Assembly: GCA_030512335.1 (NCBI GenBank)
Contig: JAULSU010000006.1
Location: 1 to 64,000, forward strand
DNA length: 64,000 nt
Reading direction: 5' to 3'
Origin: Immersiella caudata
Taxonomy: Eukaryota > Ascomycota > Sordariomycetes > Sordariales > Lasiosphaeriaceae
The notes under the pieces were generated by a model that worked only from the letters and a program-made list of their open reading frames with translations, was not told where the DNA came from and searched no databases. The first letter of the stretch is position 1. Each line of letters begins with the position of its first letter. Both the position numbers and the translations under genes were made by a program. Positions 32,649 to 44,500 of this stretch are shown here, piece after piece.

Positions 32649-33923
32649 GAGGTGGGTATGTTGTTAGGTAAAGAATCGGGCGTTGACGGTGCGGCGAGGT
32701 GTGGGTGCGCCATTGTGCGGCATCGCCGCGCAAGGGGGCTTTCTTCACCCAAACCGCCAGCCCCGACATCGGGCGCTCCCAACATCGGTTCCTTGTGGCG
32801 ACGGTTTTTGCCGGCACTTGGCAGGAGCCCCCGCCAGGAGCTAGGATGAAAAAAAGTTTTCCCCGGCCCCACCTGGATCCACTAGTCTCCTCATTAGATC
32901 AGATGATCTGATAAGATTATCGGGCTGATGATCTGATAAGATGACTCAGCTGCAGGACCCACATGGCTCGCCTGCGATTCCCTTTTCCGGACCGCAAATG
33001 GAACCCCAACGGAGCCTCCATCCACAACGGCGCACAGTACATATGCGCGGTGACATGCATGAGCAAAACATGTGTCAAGGAAAGAGAGCCGTTGGCAAGG
33101 TTCGTGGCGCGACTACTGCGGTAGCGTTTTCGTTGCTGCAGCGGAGGTGAGCCGTGCGTCTCTTCCCCTGCTGGGCATTCGGCTACGGTTGCGGCCAGTT
33201 GTCGGGATGAAGCGGTTCCTTTCCAGGTCGCTCTATTCCCCCGACACCCGGCGCTTGCGGGTGCCGGCAATTCACCGCAATTCTTTCGCAATTCTCGGCG
33301 GCCCATCGACCCACATGGCCACGCTTGCCACGACACTTTCCGATAGTTCTCCAATGCTACCATCCCCAATGACCCCTGCAGGAACCATTGACACCCAGCA
33401 GCTGCTCAAGGGTGCTGTCACGTACGGAGAACCGGGAAAACTGGAATTCTGCGCGGGTTCGCATCTCGCAAGCTTGTCCCGCTTTTGCGCGGAGACCTAC
33501 ACCCCTTTGAGTATGGCTTCCGACAGGTATCGGCCAGACTCATAGTGGTGGCCGACGATGTGTCCGGCACTGTACGCGGTACCTGCCCCTCTCCGAGTGG
33601 GATAGAACCCGCAGCTGGCGATATTCGCCCCAATCTTGTGGCCCCTGTCTCGGTTTGGCTCTCAGGCTGGGTCCGTCTGGTCCGGACAGTGCCCTCCTTT
33701 GCTTGGGGCCTTGGGATGGCGTCGATGGGCCCCTTGGGGAGCTGTATCAGCACGTCAACTGGGTAGGCCGGGGTGGACGTGGACGAAGGCTAGCCGATCT
33801 CGGTTTAATCGGGGACGCCAGGGGTCATCATCGTCCATACAATGGCCATGAAGGCGTGGGCTCGCCAGTCTGTCGTTGTTTCTCTCTTCGCTTCACTATT
33901 TCCAGTAAATTATCGAGCTCGTG
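32649..33923. other. Shared upstream region of the sidJ-like and NRPS genes
   Basis: The 1,275-base divergent region holds the paired SreA-type sites (32902–32942). A plus-strand frame at 33315–33545 (MATLATTLSD start) and another at 33485–33766 have some coding flavour but do not splice convincingly into the NRPS. They could be a missed 5' exon or leader sequence. Confidence 0.55.
32902..32942 (+). promoter_or_regulatory. Two tandem SreA-type GATA sites
   Basis: ATCTGATAA occurs at 32906–32914 and 32931–32939, each within a 16-base direct repeat (GATGATCTGATAAGAT) spaced 25 bases apart. GATTATC between them gives a further GATA core on the other strand. The pair lies about 260 bases from the sidJ-like start and 980 bases from the NRPS start. 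Iron-dependent repression of both genes is expected from the family. Confidence 0.85.
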
Positions 33924-36900
33924 ATGGGGTCTCTTCAAGTCGACGAACCGCACGGCGGGCCGAGTGGGGAGATCTTCGAGGCGGTGCTGATGCCCCTCAA
34001 CTCCAACTCGGCCAATGCCCTCCACTGGTCCGACGCCGGTACAGACACCAGTGGCCCCTATGAGATCACTGGCCTCATATCTTCACAACCGCAACCAGAC
34101 GCTCCCACATATCCCACGGGCCTTCGGGAAGAGCTGGTGCTGCTGGCATGGCTGGTCGTCTTATTGCGGACCCGCGAGGACGGCCAGGCCACCTATAGCT
34201 GGGCTTACAACACACGGGAAAAGACGGTTGGCGATGAGCCGTCTTGCATGCAGTTGTCGTCCGTCAAAGTTCTGCCGAATCTGCAAAGTAACGTTGGGCA
34301 AGTCGCAGCGGCCATAACCCACCACATCAACACCGTCGCAACCAAGCCAAGTGCCGACATCTCGGGGCCCGCTTCGCTCTTCGTGAGCACGGGGCCGCTC
34401 TCAAAAGCACCCAAGGGCGCCAACGACGAGGTTAGTGTTGCTCAAGCTCCCACTATCTGTCAGCCCTACCAAAGATGCCAAGCGACTAACGTCATGACCC
34501 TCCACAGCCCGTGCTTCAGCTTGAGATACGCCTGGACGGCGCCCGCCTCGACGTCCGTCCCCACTGGCACAGTGAGGGCATATACGCCTTTACCATCACA
34601 CAGCACATCGAGACGCTCGTCGACACGATCAAGGCCTGCGTCTCCAATCCTGATGTCACCATTCAAGACCTGCTTGGTCCCACCTCATACGACCTCGATA
34701 CGATATGGGGGTGGAACTCCGAGGTTCCGCAGACTTACGACCGCTGCATGCACGACATCATCTCGGAGCGGGCTCAAACATGTCTCGACAAGGTAGCCAT
34801 CGCATCATGGGATGGAAGCCTCACCTACGCCCAGATCGATCGGTACTCGACCTTCCTCGCCCAGCGCCTCCGGGATGAGTACGGCGTGCAGCTCCACGAC
34901 TTCTTGCCCGTGTGCTTTGAGAAGTCGAGATGGACCGTTGTGGCTGTCCTGGCCGTCATGAAGTCCGGGGCGACGCTGGTCATGATGGACCCGTCGCTTC
35001 CGCTGGCCCGTCTGCAGAACATGGGAAAGCAAGTGGGCGCCAAAGTCATCATCTCGTCGACCCTCCAGCAGGATTTGGCCAAGGAGATCCTCCCCGAGGG
35101 CCAGCACATGGTGGTGGAAGCCAACGCGTTCAAGGCCATGCCCGATTCCTTCCTCCAGGCGCCACCCAAGCTGCCCGAGGTGCCCCCGTCGGCCTTGATG
35201 TACATCATCTTCACCTCCGGCAGCACGGGGACTCCCAAGGGTGTGCAAATCTCGCACCGCACCTACACCAGCAGCGCCTACCCCCGAGCAGCGGCGGTGG
35301 GCTACAGCGAGAACTCCAGAGTCCTCGACTTTGCCTCGTACGCCTTCGACGTCAGCATCGACAGCATGCTGTTGACCCTGGCCAACGGTGGCTGTCTTTG
35401 CATCCCATCAGATGAGGACCGACTCAACGACATCAACGGCGTCATCCGCCAGATGCAGGTCAACTATGCCGGAATCACTCCCTCGGTGGCGCGCATCCTC
35501 GACCTTGACGTCATTGCTTCCCTGGCGGCCCTGGGTCTCGGTGGAGAAGCAGCCTCGGCCATGGACGTCAACCGATGGGGTCAACACACTCGCATTGTCA
35601 TCGGCTACGGCCCTTGCGAGTGCACCATTGGTTGCACCGTCAACAGCAGCGCCGCTACCGGCAGGGACTACATCACCATTGGCCCAGGCAACGGTGCGGC
35701 CATGTGGCTGGTTGATCCCAACGACCACGACACGTTGATGCCTGTGGGTGCCGTGGGCGAGCTTCTCGTCGAGGGTCCCATCGTCGGTCAGGGGTACTTG
35801 TTCGACCCGGAGAAAACCGCCGCAGCATTTGTCCATGACCCGAAGTGGCTCGTTCACGGGCCCCGAGACCATCCGGGACGCACGGGGCGGCTGTATAAGA
35901 CGGGCGATCTCGGGCGGTACGACCCCTTTGGCACTGGCGAGATCGTCTTTGTGGGTCGCAAAGATACACAGGTCAAGCTGCGTGGCCAGCGTGTCGAGCT
36001 GGGCGAGATTGAGAGTCAGCTCAAGGCGAGGCTCCCAGCAGATGTCAACGTCATCGCCGAGGTCATTGCACCTGCTGGGGCTGCTGCCAGCCAACATACC
36101 CTGGTGGCTTTCATCGCACCGCAGTCCACAAAGAGGGATGACAGCAAGGAAATCGAGTCAACTCCGCTGTCGGCAGAACTCAGTGACATCCTCTTCAAGG
36201 CCAACGCCGAGGTCTCCGAGGTGTTGCCCCGATACATGGTGCCGAATGCGTACATCCCCGTCAACTTCATCCCGACTCTGATCTCGGGCAAGACGGATCG
36301 GAAACGTCTGCGGCAGTTTGGCACCACGGTCGATCTGAGGTCCCTGGCCGACCAAGCAGCCCCGGTTAGTGCCCCGGGAGCCTCCAAGCCCCTGACGGAC
36401 ATCGGACTTCGTCTCCAGCGGGCCTGGGGCCAGATCCTCAAGGTCGACTCCGCGGCCATCCGTTCCGATGACAACTTCTTTGCGCTGGGCGGTGACTCGC
36501 TGGCAGCCATGAAGTTGGTGACGCTTTGCAGGGAGCAGGGGCTGGACCTCAGCGTCACCAGCACCTTTGGTCATCCCACTCTGTCAGCCATGGCCGAAGT
36601 CACCTGCAACATCGAGCAGTCATCCGACGACACCAAGAGGGCCCCCTTTTCCATGATACCCCAGCCATCCGAGGCAGCGCGAGATGAGGCCTCGCAGATT
36701 TGTCGGACCGAATCGGCCAAGATCGAGGACATGTACCCTTGCACACCCACTCAGGAGTCTTTGTTTACTTTCTCCCTCAAGTCAGCCGAGGCCTACGTCG
36801 CCCAACGCGTGGCTCGCATTCCCTCCCACATCGACCTATCCGAGTGGAAGCGCGCCTGGGGGGCCGTCATCGCCGCCACTCCGGTCCTCCGAGCCCGTCT

Positions 36901-39900
36901 CGTCCAGCTCCAGGACAACCCCGCGCTCCTCCAAGTCGTCCTCTCCGAGTCCATCACCTGGCACCACTCCACCGACCTCCAGCAATACCTCGAATCCGAC
37001 CGCAGCGAAAAGATGAACCTCGGCGACCCTCTCGCTCGCTACGCCATCATCGAATCTGCCTCCTCTTCCGGAGGAGACCGCCACATGGTCTGGACCCTCC
37101 ACCACGTCGTCTACGACGGCTGGTCCGAGCCCCTCCTTCTCACCCAAGTCCTCTCTGCCCTCAAAACATCCGACTCCCACACCTCCCAACCCGCCCACAT
37201 GGGCGACTTCGTCCACTACGTCCACTCCACCCCCGAGTCCGCCATGCAATCTTACTGGCGCTCCGAACTCCGCGGCGCCACCGGCCCTCAATTCCCCAAA
37301 GTCCCCTCGCGCGACTTCCTCCCTCGCCCTGATACCCTTCTCGAGGGGTACATCCACCTTCCCGAATTCCCCTCTGTTGGTAGCAGCGGAGGAGGGAACT
37401 TCCCGTTCACACCCGCCACCCTCATCCGCGCCGCTTGGGCGTTGGTATCCTCACAGTGGGCTGGGAGTTCCGACATTGTCTTTGGCGAGACCCTCATGGG
37501 AAGAGACATCCCGCTTCCCTGCGTCGAAAGCATTGCCGGGCCGTTGATCGCTACCGTCCCCGTCCGCATACGCGTGGATAGGGATATCTCCATTGCGGAG
37601 TATCTCTCTTCGGTGCAGCTTGGTATGTTGGAGCGGGCAAAGTACCAGCACATGGGCATGCAGAATATCCGTCGGGTGAGTCGGGATGCGCAGTACGCCG
37701 TCGAATCGCCGATGGGGATTGTGATTCAGCCCGAGGCGGATTACACTGTGGGTGATGAGCTGGGGTTTGAGAGGAGTGATCCGGTGCTGGAGGCGGTGCA
37801 TTTTAATCCGTACTCGCTCATGTTGGCGTGTGGGATGAGGAAGGGAGGGGTGAGGGTTTGTGCGAGCTTTGATGGAAGGTTGGTGGAGGGTGGGGTGATG
37901 GAGAGGATTATGGCGCAGATGGAGGTGGTTTGTGGGGAGTTGAGGGGGGGCTTGGACAGGAAGGTGGGGGAGATTCCGTCGCTCTTGGGTGGTGAGGAGT
38001 TGGAGAGGATTTGGAGATGGAATGCGACGCCGCCGCTCGTGAGGGATGGTAAGGGGGGTTTGCTGGGGGCTGGTGGGGGGATTAAACCGGGGGATACCTA
38101 CCCTCGGGCGGTGGTGCCGTGGGTTTGCCATCCGCAGAATCCCTCGTGGCTGACGCCCGTTGGGTGTGTGGGCGAGTTGTGGCTTGAGGGGGCTCTGCTC
38201 TCGGGACCAGACATCATTGAGAACCCGGCCTGGCTGGTCGCAGGCAGTTCGGCTGTTGTGGGCCGAGCGGGACGGGTTCAGCCGACGGGGGACATGGTCA
38301 AGATGCAGGAAGACGGGACGCTGGTCTTTGTTGGGCGCAAGGAGAATGTTGCCCCTGACGAGGGACACGGTGTCAACGTTGGAGATTTGGAGGTCCACTT
38401 TGGCAAATACCTCCCGGCGCAGGCAAAGGGCGCCGCCGTTGTGGTGAGCTCGGCTGAGACGGTTGACGGAGAGGTGGGTCGGAGGCTTGTGGTCTTTGTT
38501 GAGGAGGCTGAAGACAGCGGCATCACGGTCGAGCTCGTTCCCAACCCGCCCGTTTTGGCAGTTCGATTATCGGATGAGGAGACCTTTGAGGCCACCGTTC
38601 GCGCCAGAGTCTCGGTCGACCTCGTTGCAGCGCTCAAGAGATTCGACAAGTTCGCCCAGAACTCGCTCGCCTCGCATCTCGTCCCCTCGGCATACGTCGT
38701 CGTCACCAACCTGCCAACTCGCGCAGGGCAACTCGATCGAAGCATGCTTGCCCAGCTTGCCTCGGCTCTCCAGGGCGACAGCCTCAACCAAGCGCGGGCC
38801 GGCCTCCAGCAAGCGTGGACCAGGAATCTCGCAGACGCCAAAATGTCCATGTCGGACAGCGAGATCGTCCTTTGGGCTGCGTGGGGCCGGATCCTCGGCA
38901 TGGATGCTGAGCAGATCGACGTCGATGACAACTTTTTCCGACTCGGAGGCGACTCTGTGCTGGCCATGAAGCTGGTTTCACATCTGCGGACTCAGGGGCA
39001 CCTCCTCACCGTGGCCGACATTTTCCAAAAGATGCGCCTCGGAGATGCTGCCAAAGCTCTGAAGCTGAACTACATCCAAGCCGCTGCCAAGGCGGACGTG
39101 TACAAACCATTTTCCACCCTGGGAGAGATGCATGTTAACGAGTTCCTCGCCGAAGTGGTCCAGCCGAAGCTGGCTGATCCGAGCTGGCCCGTCCAAGACG
39201 TGTATCCCGTCACCGACTCACAGGCTCTCGACGTCAAGGCTACCACGCAGGCGCCACGCACCTCGATCCAGTACACCATGCTGTACTTCAAGGATCATGT
39301 CAACCGCGACCGCTTGGTTGCCGCCTGCAAGGAACTTGTCAGCCAGCATGACATCCTCCGCACCGTCTTCATCGAGCACGAGTCGACGCTTCTGCAGGTC
39401 GTCCTCTCCCAGCTCGAAGCCACCGTGGACCTCCGTCAAGCCGACGGGGACTTGGAAGCCTTCGTGACCGACCTGTGCAACACCCAGATCGAGTCCGACT
39501 TCCCCCTGGGCTCACCCTTTTTCCGCTTCCTCTTCGTATCCGGTCCGGACACCAACCAGCACTGCCTGGTCATCGGCCTCTCCCACGCCCTCTACGATGG
39601 CGTATCCCTCCCGCGTCTCCTCCAGGATCTCGAAGCTCTCTACGCCGGAACCAAACCTGCCGACTTCCTCCCCTTCTCCACTTACATCTCCCACATCAAC
39701 ACCCCCTCCACCCGCGCCGCCGCAGCCACCTACTGGCGCTCCCTCCTCTCCCAATCCGCCCTCTCCCTCCTCCCTGGCCTCTCCCCTCCCTCCATCTGCA
39801 GCCCCCGCACCCGCGCCGTCTTCAAAACCGCGCCCGTGGCCCTTCCCCCTCCCGCTATCTCCATGTCGGAAATCACCACGTCCACCATCCTCACCGCGTC

Positions 39901-40648
39901 CTGGTCCCTCCTACTCGCCCGCCGCCTGGGCACCACCGACATCACCTTTGCCGCCGTCACCTCGGGCCGGACTTTGAATATTCCCATCGCCGCCGAATCC
40001 ATCATCGGTCCCACCTACGCCTTCACCCCCGTCCGCATCACCTTCCAACCGACCTGGTCCGCCCTCGACCTCCTCCGCCACGTCCAGTCCCAATACGCAG
40101 CATCCTCGGCCTACGACTACCTCGGCTTCGAGCAGATCGCCGAGTCCTGCACCGAGTGGCCTCTTGATTCGTTCCGATCGGCGTCGGTGGTGAATCATCA
40201 GGACTGGGACGACTTTGATACCATGGCGTTTGCGGGGGGAGAGTGCAAGGTGGAGATTGCGAATCCGCACGGGGATACCCCGTGGCCGATCAAGGTAGTG
40301 AGTTTTGTCAGGGGAGGGCAGACGCATGTGGGGGTCGTCGGAGTCGAGGAGGATGAGGTGTTGGTGGGAGAGTTGGTGCGGGAGCTGAAGGGGGTGGTGG
40401 AGGAGTTGGCGGTGTTGGGGGAGGGGAGGATTGCTGTCGAGACAGTTTGTGAAACGGCGGTGGTGGATGAAGGGTTGGAGGATGCTCAAGGGGCTGCGGA
40501 CGTGGTGGACTCGGGCAAAGTGAACGCTGGCGGAAACGAAGGGAAAGAGGCCAAAGTGACGAGCGAACCTGAAAAGGGGCCTGGAAAGGCCGTCGAGAGT
40601 CAGCTGGACTCAGCCAAGGAGGAGCGAAACAGTTGCAGGGTTTTGTGA
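33924..40648 (+). CDS. sidD: Siderophore NRPS, SidD/NPS6 type
   Basis: Two exons (33924–34430, 34508–40648) give about 2,215 residues; the intron is 77 bases. Order: an N-terminal condensation-like remnant (to ~200); adenylation domain with FTSGSTGTPKG (~404), YAFDVSIDS, YGPCECTIG, YKTGDLGRY (~633) and SGKTDRKRLR; carrier domain DDNFFALGGDSLAAMK (~829); condensation domain HHVVYDGW (~1033); a shortened second adenylation region (~1350–1570) that keeps GDMVKMQEDGTLVFVGRKE but lacks the P-loop and A4–A5 motifs; carrier LGGDSVLAMK (~1648); and a final condensation domain SHALYDG (~1861). A-T-C-dA-T-C is the layout of SidD and NPS6, which link anhydromevalonyl-hydroxyornithine units into fusarinines or coprogen-type siderophores. 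The last ~60 residues are charged and end in CRVL. The 5' end is the least certain part. Confidence 0.93.
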
Positions 40649-41514
40649 TCCAGTGCCAACGCGAAAGGGGGCATCGTTCATGATCCCCATATGGAACATT
40701 GAAGTTCTGCAAAATCCTCATTTCATTTGTCTTCATTTGTGTTTTTCAGACGATTTTTTGTAACTACTCATTTGGTTCCTTTGATTGCCTTCCGGTCGGT
40801 TCATGATGCAGTTTTTGCTTTGTACCAAGTCATGACAGCAATGCTATTGTTTCCAGTGGAGTTTTGTTACAATTCCTTCTTCCTCTTCCAGAGCTTCTCT
40901 TCGCTCATGCTAGCCGAAGGAGCGCACGTAACTATGAAGAATCCCCTGGTATTTGGCCGGCAGTGTGTGAGAACATCCGCCAACAATAACTTCGCACGGT
41001 CCTCCCGTTTGCTGCGTGTGAATAGCATCATTTGAATTCGTGGCCCAAGCGTTCACGTTCAAAACCGGTGGGGCCACCGCTCTGGCTGCCCAACGCCCAA
41101 CCCTACCGCAGGAAAGTGGGCCCAGCTACAGGGCTCATGACATGACAGCCTGCAACTTTTGGCACATATCGCAGAGGTGTATCGTTGCTGTAATTCTAGG
41201 CCTCAGCGCGCCGAGCGGTCCAATTGAGCCAGGCTTGCTCCTCGAGGTCAAATGAGGCGCGAGAACGTGTGCGAATGAAGATTTGTGCGACCTGTAAGAA
41301 CGCGTTCCCGATAGAATGGACCAGTGCTGAAAGAGAGGTCACGGCTGCCCACATTGAAAAAAAGACGCCTGCCAACCTGGAAGCTCGCAAATCTTCGTCA
41401 CCAATTTTTCATCTGTTGGCTTGCGCTTTCCTATCATCAAACACTTCCTTACCGCGGCAAGGTTCCGTGTCGATTTTCGTAATAAACTCCCCGCTCGCAT
41501 TAATTGCAAGAACG
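40649..41514. other. Intergenic, no gene seen
   Basis: The 866 bases lie between the NRPS stop and the start of the giant DUF3638-family gene. A 102-codon plus-strand frame at 40727 has no recognisable feature. The last part serves as promoter of the next gene. Confidence 0.6.
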
Positions 41515-44500
41515 ATGAATTCGGCCGTGTTCCACCATTTCGCGCTGCCTCAGCGCCTTCCCGGATCCGAGGACGACAAACTCGACGACGTTGAGGCTGC
41601 GTTTGTCGGATTCCTCGTCCGCGCTGCGCAGACTGTCTCTCGTCACCCCGCCCAGAGCGCTCACTACGCGCTGCGCGACAAGTTGACATCGACGTGGGGC
41701 TCGGTTCTGCGATTTCTCTCGGCAGCCGAGATGGTTAATCGCGGCGGAGTCGTCAACAGCGCAAAGTTGAGATCGCAGCTCGGATCGCTGGGCGTTGGCT
41801 GTGCGCTCCCGATCTACATCAGAAGCCAGAATGCGGCGCTCCTCATCTATCGCCTCCACAGGTTTGTCGAAGCAATTATTTCATCCCAACCTAGTTCTGT
41901 CTGACCTTTGGTGTTTGCAGTTCCCCAGATCAAGTCACATTCGAGGCGTTTGAAGCGTCGCCAAGAAACGAAGATGTGTTGGCGGCCGACGGCGCTCTGC
42001 AGTGGGACTTTCCCGGCAACGCTGTGGAGGTGCCCTACTCGACCTTTGCCAGCCACGACTTTCAGTCCAGCCTGGCCACCTTCCTCGAGCAAGCCTCGAT
42101 CGGGTCCACCAAACGGTTCGCTGGTACGACGTCCAAGGCCGGCACCGAAATCCACGAGTACCGCGAGACTGCAGACCCCACCATGATCAGCTCGATGCTG
42201 ATGGCTGTTCTTGAAGAAAGCGGACGCAGAATCTCCAGCCCAAAGCTGCGCAAGCGCGTCCGTGATGATGTCTGCTGGCAACATGGCGCCCGGAAGCCAT
42301 GGCGCCGATCCCCATACTGGCTCGTTCTCCGAGTCACCATCGCTCGCTACCTGCTTCTCACCCTCGGCGAGCGATTGGGCCGTTTGGAGTACAAGTTCAT
42401 GGTCTCGACTTGCCTGGCCTACCTGCTTCACGACGCCCGAAAATCTCTCGACCTCGACCAAGTGGATTTTCTGAAGACCAAGGTGTGCCGGAGGTTTGCG
42501 AAGCTCGAGGTATACCGCAATCGCCTTCAAGCCTTCGATCCGGTCATTTTTCCCCGGCTTGATTTCCTCTTTGGGCACCTCGCACCCGCCATTGCGACCG
42601 GGCCAGTTGATTTTGTTGTGCGACGGGTCCACGACGATTGGGAGCGATTCAAGAAAGACAACACCAAGTCGATTCCACTACTGCGCAAGAGAGCCTCGCC
42701 GATCGATTGTGAGCTCAGGTTGCCGGCAAGTGGGGAGACATTGGACCGCATCCGAGCAGCGACAACCAAGATGATTAGCACTCCCCGACCTAGATGGACT
42801 GCGCCCCCCGGCTTCGATATCTCCCGTCTCGCCAACGAGCAGTTCACGAGATATGCGCGGCCATACCTTCAAGTTGCCGAGCAAGAGAAAGTCATCCAGA
42901 ACCTTGTCTCTACGCCTGGCGTCTCGGTCTCCGATTTGTCCAAAACGCTGCATCTCTACGTCCAGACAGCGCTGCCATTGTACCGCGACGACTCGGAGCA
43001 GATGAGCGCCTTGATCCTGAACGCCATGGACATCTGGATGAAGCTGGACCAGGAGACATGTGCCAGCTATCCCCTTGCAGCACAGTATTGTCCCATCTTC
43101 ACGCCTGACTCTCTGGATATCCTCCACCTCGCAACCTTCAAGGACATGACGCGTCTTCAGAGCATTCAGAGCTATCTTGCTCTGCGAGCTGAGACCGCTG
43201 CCGAGGATTCTCACATGTTCGAAGAGCCGTCTCATGGCTGCTTTGCAAGGCGGTTCTATGACGAGTCTTCAGACAGCGACAAGTTGCGGCGTCTACATGC
43301 TGACATCGAGTCCCAAGCTCATCAGATCAAGATGGAGAAGTACAAGGAGTGGGAAGCAAAGACAGCTCGGCATGAGTCCCTCACGAAGCAAGTCAACGAC
43401 ACTACATGTGTCTACATCACCGTGTTGGACAACATGAACTACACCGAGCGAGAGATTCACACGCGAGGGCATTGCCCGCGGTGTCACGCCACGCGAGAGT
43501 TGGACCGATTGCGCATCAAGGTTTATGAGCATCCCTTGCCCGCCGAGGAGTTCATGGCGAAGGTGGCCGTATTTGAGCTTGCGTGCCCCAAGAACATCTC
43601 AACTTATCGCGATGCGACTTGGATGTTGGCAACCTGCCTCGGGGGCGTATCCAATATTGGCCCGGCAATATGCACATGGGGGGAGTATCCAGGTGTTCAG
43701 CCGCACGTCGAAAGAGAGCCAGGAAGCTTCACCCTCGCCTCATCAACCAAGTCTTGTAAGTCTATGTGGCTGTTCCTGCCTGTGAAGACCTGCTAACGCC
43801 TCTCCCAGTTCTGCGCTCACACTACTCCACCCTTGCCTTTCCGGTTGGCTGGGAGAACGGCCGCGAAGGAGTGTGCAACCCCAACGGCCTGAGATTGGCC
43901 TACTTCGACACACGGAGTGATTCCTGGGCTCGCGGAACACATGTCAAGCCACAATTTTCTTATCACTTTGGCATCCGCATGCCGCGCGGTTTCCCAGTTC
44001 GCTTGCTCTCGAGCAGTAAGGCGAGAAGCCCATGGATGCACGACGAAGGCCCAACTTCCTACGAGGCCTTGGCCACGCAGGTGAGCTGCCCAGCCGGCCT
44101 GAGCCCCCACGAGTTCCTGGCCTTCAAGACCCTGGTCTCCGGCCACGCCCGCCGCTGGATTTCCATCTTGGTGGAGCTCGGGTCAACCAACGTCAACTGG
44201 TCCGGGGAGGCGGCGACGATGCTCGTCCATCATTTGGCCCTGCACTGTGGTCCTCAGGCGGAGACCAAGGATCCGCTTCGAGTGACCTACGCTATCTTCG
44301 GAGATCCCAACTTCGTCGAAAAGCTGCTCGACCAGGTTCACGACCGTCTCAAGACCCTACAAGACACTGTCAGCTGGAGAGAGACCAACTCCATGGACAC
44401 CCTGGTCACTTTGGCCTTGCGCATCCTCCGCCTGGCGGAACCGGCTGGCCTGGGGAGGGACTTGCAGGAGAGAGCTGCGGCCACGGTGTTTCTGGCACGC

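Noticed and set aside
33072..33766. Possible extra 5' exons of the NRPS
   Set aside because: The frames have some coding flavour but no donor/acceptor pair joined them to the exon at 33924 in a convincing way; left as uncertain leader.
37451..38398. 315-codon minus-strand frame within the NRPS
   Set aside because: Shadow with proline/arginine/histidine-rich composition; the NRPS frame is continuous here.
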